A stretch of 62,457 nt of DNA from Sulfuricella sp. GTDB lineage: Bacteria > Pseudomonadota > Gammaproteobacteria > Burkholderiales > Sulfuricellaceae. Of this stretch, positions 57,895-62,457 are shown piece after piece. Within the stretch, counting starts at the first letter, position 1; each line of letters opens with the position of its first letter. The stretch is from contig JAGXQV010000147.1 of the NCBI GenBank assembly GCA_018336195.1, positions 1 through 62,457 on the forward strand, read 5' to 3'. The translations under genes were made by a program, and so were the position numbers. The notes beneath the pieces are model-generated. The model had not been told where the DNA came from and ran no database searches. It saw only the letters and a program-made list of their open reading frames with translations.

Positions 57895-58515
57895 TTATAT
57901 GAACAAGACCGTGTCGGCACCGGCGGCAACCGGGAGGAAGGTTGCCGCGCCGGCCCACTCGGCGACTTCAGGAATGAAGTCGCTTTTGCTGTAGCCGAAC
58001 AAATCGACCGTCATCTGGCAGGCCACCAACTTGACGCCGCATTCGATGCAGGCGCTCCGCAACTCCTCAATGCTCGCCACGCCTTTTTGCTTCAGGGTGG
58101 TCGAGAACATGGACTTGGCCATGGCCTCGAAACCGGGCAGATTGCCCATCACCGCGTTGGGAATATTCCACTCGACCTTACGCAACCAATCGGGACCGAC
58201 CGGCACTTTCATCGGCATCGCCGGATTACCGAGCGGCGAAACGCCTAACTGCAAATCCTTCTTGAGCAGCTCCAGACCGTAAAAGCTGAAGAAAATCGAC
58301 ACCTCCCAACCCAGCGCCGCTGCGGTGGAGCCCAGGATAAAGGGCGGGTAGGCCCAATCCAGCGTACCCTTCGTGGCGATCAACGCCATCCGCGGCGTAT
58401 GCGCTTCACTAAGCTCTCGGGTCAATACCGCGTATTCTTCGCGGAACCAGGCATTAAACCGCTCCCGCTCCGCCATCTCCTTTTCCCTGTTTGGTTTCAA
58501 CTCGACCATACCCAT
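57895..58515 (-). CDS. DsrE/DrsH-like family protein (DsrE2)
   Basis: 206 residues from ATG 58515 (GGGAGTCGGAG). MALIATKGTLDWAYPPFILG, GWEVSIFFSFYGLELLKKDL and CGVKLVACQMTVDLFGYSKS match the DsrE2/DrsH family with its Cys. These occur in sulfur-oxidising gene sets with rhodanese and TusA. Divergent from the LysR gene 110 bp away, which probably controls it. Confidence 0.85.
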   Translation of the reverse strand: MGMVELKPNREKEMAERERFNAWFREEYAVLTRELSEAHTPRMALIATKGTLDWAYPPFILGSTAAALGWEVSIFFSFYGLELLKKDLQLGVSPLGNPAMPMKVPVGPDWLRKVEWNIPNAVMGNLPGFEAMAKSMFSTTLKQKGVASIEELRSACIECGVKLVACQMTVDLFGYSKSDFIPEVAEWAGAATFLPVAAGADTVLFI

Positions 58516-58624
58516 TCTCCGACTCCCGTCACTGGCTTGTTTCGACGATTGCAATCATCCAGGATTTCCATTACGTTGATAATCCAGCAAATCGTTAACT
58601 GACTATTTCCGAGGATTTGACAAT

Positions 58625-59539
58625 ATGGGCGCGCAGCATTTGAGTGATTTGCGGATATTCACACGGGTAATCAAGGAAGGCAGCCTGGCGGCGGCAGGCC
58701 GCGAACTGGGATTTTCCAGCGCGGTGGTGAGTAAACGCATCCAGCGCCTGGAGGAAGGGATCGGCGTGCGCTTGATTCAGCGCTCGACCCGGAAACTCAG
58801 CCTCACCGACGAGGGGCGGCTTTACCATGAATATTGCGTGCGCATCCTGGCGGAACTGGATGAGGCGGAAACGCTGCTTAGCAGCGGCAGCCAGGAACCG
58901 TCCGGCACCTTGCGCGTGACGGTTCCCGCTGCATTCGGGCGGCAGCACGTTGCGCCGCTGGTTCCGGGATTTCTGGAGCGCCATCCCAAGGTGCGCTTGT
59001 CTCTTCACCTTTCCGACCAGCAGGTCGACCTGATCGAGGAAGGCTACGACCTGGCGGTGCGTATCGGCGAATTGCGCGATTCGAACCTCGTCGTAAGGCC
59101 GCTGGGTATCGATAAGCGGGTGCTCGTTGCCTCACCCGGATATCTCGCCCAACACGGCGAACCCCGTTGCCCGCAAGATCTGTGCAACCATAATGCGCTG
59201 CTCTTCGCCAATCCCAGCCCCCTGGACTTGTGGAATTTCGTCGACGCACAAGGCAGGGAACATTGGGTGAAGGTCAGCGGCAATTTCGAGACCAACAACT
59301 GCGACGCACTAAGGGAAACGATACTCGCCGGCCAGGGAATCGCCCTGCGCCCGCTTTGGGACGTCTGGCAGGACGTCCGTCAGGGGCATATGGTGGCCTT
59401 GCTCAAGGACTACATCCATCCCGCCTTCCCAATCCAGGCGCTATACCCGAATCGGCGCTATCTCTCGCAGAAAGTCAGGGCATTTATCGAAATGCTACGC
59501 GAGCATTTCGGCGAAATCCCGTATTGGGAACGAGCGTAA
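58625..59539 (+). CDS. LysR-family transcriptional regulator
   Basis: 304 residues. N-terminal winged helix-turn-helix (LSDLRIFTRVIKEGSLAAAGR, VVSKRIQRLEEGIGVRLIQRS) and a C-terminal periplasmic-binding-like effector domain (about 90-300). It resembles the CrgA/DsdC-like branch (VRPLGIDKRVLVASPGYL). Placed divergent to the DsrE2-type gene, its likely target. Confidence 0.92.
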   Translation: MGAQHLSDLRIFTRVIKEGSLAAAGRELGFSSAVVSKRIQRLEEGIGVRLIQRSTRKLSLTDEGRLYHEYCVRILAELDEAETLLSSGSQEPSGTLRVTVPAAFGRQHVAPLVPGFLERHPKVRLSLHLSDQQVDLIEEGYDLAVRIGELRDSNLVVRPLGIDKRVLVASPGYLAQHGEPRCPQDLCNHNALLFANPSPLDLWNFVDAQGREHWVKVSGNFETNNCDALRETILAGQGIALRPLWDVWQDVRQGHMVALLKDYIHPAFPIQALYPNRRYLSQKVRAFIEMLREHFGEIPYWERA

Positions 59540-59687
59540 TCTTGTAAGTTGGGCTGCCCCTGGGAACCCAACGCTTGGGGCCGGACGGCTTTTTCCGGGA
59601 AAAATATCTCTCTGATCGGAGTGCGCCCACCCTCCCCAAACAACCTTCAGGAGGTTGCAGCACAGTGAGCTATCCGCCAAGGTTAGC

Positions 59688-61079
59688 CTACATCCTGAAC
59701 ACTTCCCCCAGCGCCGGCAGGGATACCGACCAGCCCATTTTTTCGATGTGTCCGGCGAGCGCTTCGGAGGCACTGCTTTCGCCGTGCACCACGAAAGTGT
59801 GGCGCGGCGGCTTGCGGAACTGCGCCAGCCAATGCAGCAGGGCGGCCTGGTCGGCGTGGGCGGAGAGGCCGCCGATGGTGTGCACGTCGGCGCGCACCGG
59901 AATTTCCTCGCCGAAAATCTTCACCAGGTTGGCTCCGTCCACCAGGCGCCGGCCCAGCGAGCCTTGTGCCTGGAAACCGGTAATCAGGACGGTGTTTTCG
60001 CGGCGCCCGATGTTGTGGCGCAGGTGGTGTTTGATGCGCCCGGCGTCGCACATGCCGCTGGCGGACAGGATGATCGCGCCGCCCCGGATGTCGTTGAGCG
60101 CCATGGATTCCACCGCGCTGGCGGTGAAGGTCAGGTTGATCTGGTCGAGGTGTTTGGCGCGCCAGGCTTCCAGGTCGATGGCTTCTTCGTCGAAGAGTTC
60201 CGGGTGGCGCATGGTGATGCGCGTGGCTTCGGTCGCCATCGGCGAATCGACGTAAATGTCGAGGTTGTGAAAACGTCCCTGGCGAGTCAGATCGTTGAAC
60301 AGGTACAGCAATTCCTGGGTACGCCCGACCGCGAAAGCGGGAATGATGACGTTGCCTTTTTTGCGATGGAGGGTGTCGTTGACCACCTGGACGAGTTCTT
60401 CGATGGTGGTGTCCATGTCCTTGTGGAGACGGTCACCATAGGTGGATTCGACCAGCAACACGTCGGCTTCCTCGATGATCGCGGGATCGCGCAGGATCGG
60501 GCGGCCCGGTTGACCGAGATCGCCGGAGCACACCAGCTTGGTGTGCTTGCCGTTTTCTTCCAGCCAAATCTCGATGATCGCCGAGCCGAGGATATGCCCG
60601 GCTTCGCGAAACATGCAGCGCACCGCGGGATGCGGCGACACTTCGGTGTCGTATTGCTGCGGTGCGATCTGTTCCAGTGAGGCCAGCGCCTGCTCGGTGG
60701 TATAGACCGGCTGGGTATCTTCGCGGCGCCTTGTGAAATGGTGGCGCTGGGCGCGTTCGGCTTCCATTTCCTGGATATGGGCGCTGTCCGGCAGCAAGAC
60801 GCGAATCAGGTCGTTGGTCGCCGCAGTGGTGTAAACCTGTCCCTTGAATCCTTCCGCGACCAGCTTGGGCAGCAGGCCGCTATGGTCGATGTGGGCATGG
60901 GTGAGCAGCACGAAGGCGATGTCGCGCGGCGCGAAATGGAAAGGCATGAAGTTGCGCCGTTCGGCGATACGTCCGCCCTGGAACATGCCGCAATCCACCA
61001 GGAATTTGACCCGGTCGGTTTCAACCAGATAGCACGAGCCGGTGACCTCGCGTGAAGCGCCGAAAAAAGTTATACGCAT
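59688..61079 (-). CDS. Metallo-beta-lactamase/beta-CASP RNase-like protein
   Basis: 463 residues. LLTHAHIDHSGLLPKLV is the HxHxDH motif, VESTYGDRLHKDMD is motif 4 context, and the beta-CASP domain has SASGMCDAGRIKHHL and GGLSAHADQAALLHWLA. The RMMBL tail (HTFVVHGESSASEALAGHI) completes it. Bacterial members resemble CPSF73 and are probably RNA processing enzymes. Confidence 0.9.
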   Translation of the reverse strand: MRITFFGASREVTGSCYLVETDRVKFLVDCGMFQGGRIAERRNFMPFHFAPRDIAFVLLTHAHIDHSGLLPKLVAEGFKGQVYTTAATNDLIRVLLPDSAHIQEMEAERAQRHHFTRRREDTQPVYTTEQALASLEQIAPQQYDTEVSPHPAVRCMFREAGHILGSAIIEIWLEENGKHTKLVCSGDLGQPGRPILRDPAIIEEADVLLVESTYGDRLHKDMDTTIEELVQVVNDTLHRKKGNVIIPAFAVGRTQELLYLFNDLTRQGRFHNLDIYVDSPMATEATRITMRHPELFDEEAIDLEAWRAKHLDQINLTFTASAVESMALNDIRGGAIILSASGMCDAGRIKHHLRHNIGRRENTVLITGFQAQGSLGRRLVDGANLVKIFGEEIPVRADVHTIGGLSAHADQAALLHWLAQFRKPPRHTFVVHGESSASEALAGHIEKMGWSVSLPALGEVFRM

Positions 61080-61185
61080 GATGTCTTGTTGTCTGAATTA
61101 AAGGAGTTGAACGCGATGCGTCGAAGCGGTCGCTTACCGTTCAACGCATCCGAATGGTTTTGCCGAGAAAAGCCCTTCGCATCCG

Positions 61186-62199
61186 TCAGGAAAGCGGGTA
61201 CGGCAGATCGAGGAAGCACAGCTGTGGGCCATCCGCGCTTTTCCAGCGCAGCTCGGCATGCGCCCGATCCTCCACAGGAATCACCGCCAGCATGTCGAAT
61301 CCGCCGCCCGGCGCAGGCGCGACGTTGACGATCATGCCGTGGTCGGTGCCGGCCAACGCATCGCCGGGCTGCGGCGCCGCAGTGCCGTCGATGTGGGCGA
61401 GATACAGGCGGCGCTTGACCTTGCCGAGGTGCTGGGTGCGCGCCACCACTTCCTGGCCGGTGTAGCAGCCCTTGCTGAAGCTCACGCCGCCGAGCAATTC
61501 CAAGTTGGCCATCTGCGGGGTGAATTGTTCCTGGGTCGGCGGCAACAGCATCGGCACCCCGGCGCGGACGCTCACCCATTCCCAGCAGGCCGCCCCGCCC
61601 GGGGTGCAGGCGGGGCGTAGCGCCGCCCACAGGGCGACGGCGCGCTCCACCTCGGCGACGATCTCGTAACGTCCGCCCGGCAAGGCCATCAGGGTTGCCC
61701 CATCGGCCTCGATCACCGCGAAATCGCCGTCCGGCACGCCGCCGAACAGCGCTTGCAGCGCCGGGCCGGCTGCCGCCCCGGCCACGCCCAGGCGCACCGT
61801 TTCGGCGCCCGCGTCGCGCACTTTCACCTTGGAACGCAGCACGTACATGGTGAGGCGTTTTTGCACGGCAGCGCGCAGCGCCTCCGGCAATTCCATGAAA
61901 TACTCGCCGCCGCGCTGCCACATCAGGAAATTTGCCAACATCCGTCCCTGATGGGTGCACAGCGCACCCATTTGCGCGCGGGTTGCGCCAACCTGGCGCA
62001 CATCGTTGGTGGTCTGGCCTTGCAGGAAAGTCGGGCTATCCTCGCCGTCAAAAGCCAGCAGGCCGAGGTGCGACAGATCGACCAGTACGCCCTGGGCGAC
62101 GGCGCGCAATTCACCGGCGGGATCGCCGAAATGGGTAACACAGTCGTTTTCCATCACCGCGCCGGCGGCAGCCAGATGGTTTTTCCAAGCGGAATTCAT
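61186..62199 (-). CDS. ygfZ: Folate-binding tRNA-modifying GTPase-associated protein YgfZ
   Basis: 337 residues from ATG 62199. GCVT-like fold with the conserved KGCYTGQEVVARTQHLGK signature carrying the conserved Cys. YgfZ binds folate and supports certain Fe-S enzymes. Divergent from a ygfX-like gene, echoing the E. coli ygfX-ygfY-ygfZ neighbourhood. Confidence 0.93.
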   Translation of the reverse strand: MNSAWKNHLAAAGAVMENDCVTHFGDPAGELRAVAQGVLVDLSHLGLLAFDGEDSPTFLQGQTTNDVRQVGATRAQMGALCTHQGRMLANFLMWQRGGEYFMELPEALRAAVQKRLTMYVLRSKVKVRDAGAETVRLGVAGAAAGPALQALFGGVPDGDFAVIEADGATLMALPGGRYEIVAEVERAVALWAALRPACTPGGAACWEWVSVRAGVPMLLPPTQEQFTPQMANLELLGGVSFSKGCYTGQEVVARTQHLGKVKRRLYLAHIDGTAAPQPGDALAGTDHGMIVNVAPAPGGGFDMLAVIPVEDRAHAELRWKSADGPQLCFLDLPYPLS

Positions 62200-62267
62200 A
62201 AGCGTTTCACGAAATGACAAGATTCGCCTACCATAAAGCCCGGCAGGCATTTTGACAAGGGCAGCGG

Positions 62268-62457
62268 ATGACCGACGGAGAAATCGTGCGCCTGGAAATT
62301 GGCGCATCGCAACGCCTCAGCGTGGCGCTCGCCGCGATGCACGGCCTCGCGTGCGCCATGCCGTGGGTGACCGCGCTACCGCCGATTTACGCCCTCCCCG
62401 CCACCCTGGTCATCGCCGCGAGCCTGCGCCATACCTTGCGCGGCGAGGCCCGGCGGG
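62268..62457 (+). CDS. YgfX-like membrane protein (partial)
   Basis: The first 63 residues only; the gene runs off the window. LEIGASQRLSVALAAMHGLA followed by a hydrophobic stretch (about 42-53) matches the start of YgfX/CptA-like small membrane proteins. The gene is divergent from ygfZ. Confidence 0.6.
   Translation, partial: MTDGEIVRLEIGASQRLSVALAAMHGLACAMPWVTALPPIYALPATLVIAASLRHTLRGEARR

Overview
The window looks like a chromosomal segment of a Gram-negative betaproteobacterium, probably from the Nitrosomonadales (Gallionellaceae or Sulfuricellaceae type). Supporting signs are the GC-rich coding style, the housekeeping runs ftsK-lolA-rarA and lepA-lepB-DUF4845-rnc-era, a proteobacterial phosphoribulokinase homologue, DsrE-family proteins, lipoproteins, TonB and SphA-type outer-membrane proteins and many c-di-GMP proteins. 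The taxonomic call is inference.

Positions 1-9480 form an accessory island read on the minus strand. It holds an Asp-box repeat exoprotein, a lipoprotein and the first 1,626 codons of a giant secreted-type protein with an N-terminal HELGH metallopeptidase motif; its 3' end lies outside the window, so it is an open frame of nearly 4.9 kb without a stop. Two copies of a leader of about 250 bp, with a hairpin kept in both, precede the lipoprotein and the Asp-box gene, and a broken paralogue end lies between them. At the right edge only the last codons of a cysM-like gene remain.

Positions 9.5-18.5 kb are core genes: ftsK, lolA, rarA, a TPR glycosyltransferase-like gene and serS. They are interrupted by an AT-rich orphan ParA-family ATPase and a VapBC module. 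From 18.6 to 28.3 kb come a two-CW cysteine-rich protein, a HIT-like nucleotidyltransferase, a cold-shock gene, a DksA/TraR gene, uup, an orphan nosD, an orphan fliD-like gene, and a haem-motif chemoreceptor with a separate CZB protein.

After tRNA-Arg(CCT), 28.6-35.3 kb is one overlapping operon: TonB receptor, YfiR-like protein, hybrid kinase with HPt, and REC-GGDEF diguanylate cyclase. It reads as a relay from the outer membrane to c-di-GMP. From 35.4 to 47 kb are a barnase-barstar-lipoprotein-SseB operon, mtfA, several small conserved genes, a phosphoribulokinase homologue with two altered active-site residues, a PAS-GGDEF cyclase, a broken histidine phosphatase gene, the second two-CW gene and an MFS transporter.

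From 47 to 62.5 kb come the lepA-to-era operon, an SphA-like outer-membrane protein, a flavoprotein, and a c-di-GMP-I riboswitch in front of a REC-PilZ gene whose phosphoacceptor Asp is Glu. These are followed by DsrE-family genes, acyP, a WbuC cupin, ispH, a LysR regulator, a beta-CASP RNase-like protein, ygfZ and the start of a ygfX-like gene. c-di-GMP is the main theme: two cyclases with inhibitory sites, a YfiR-like protein, a riboswitch and a PilZ effector.
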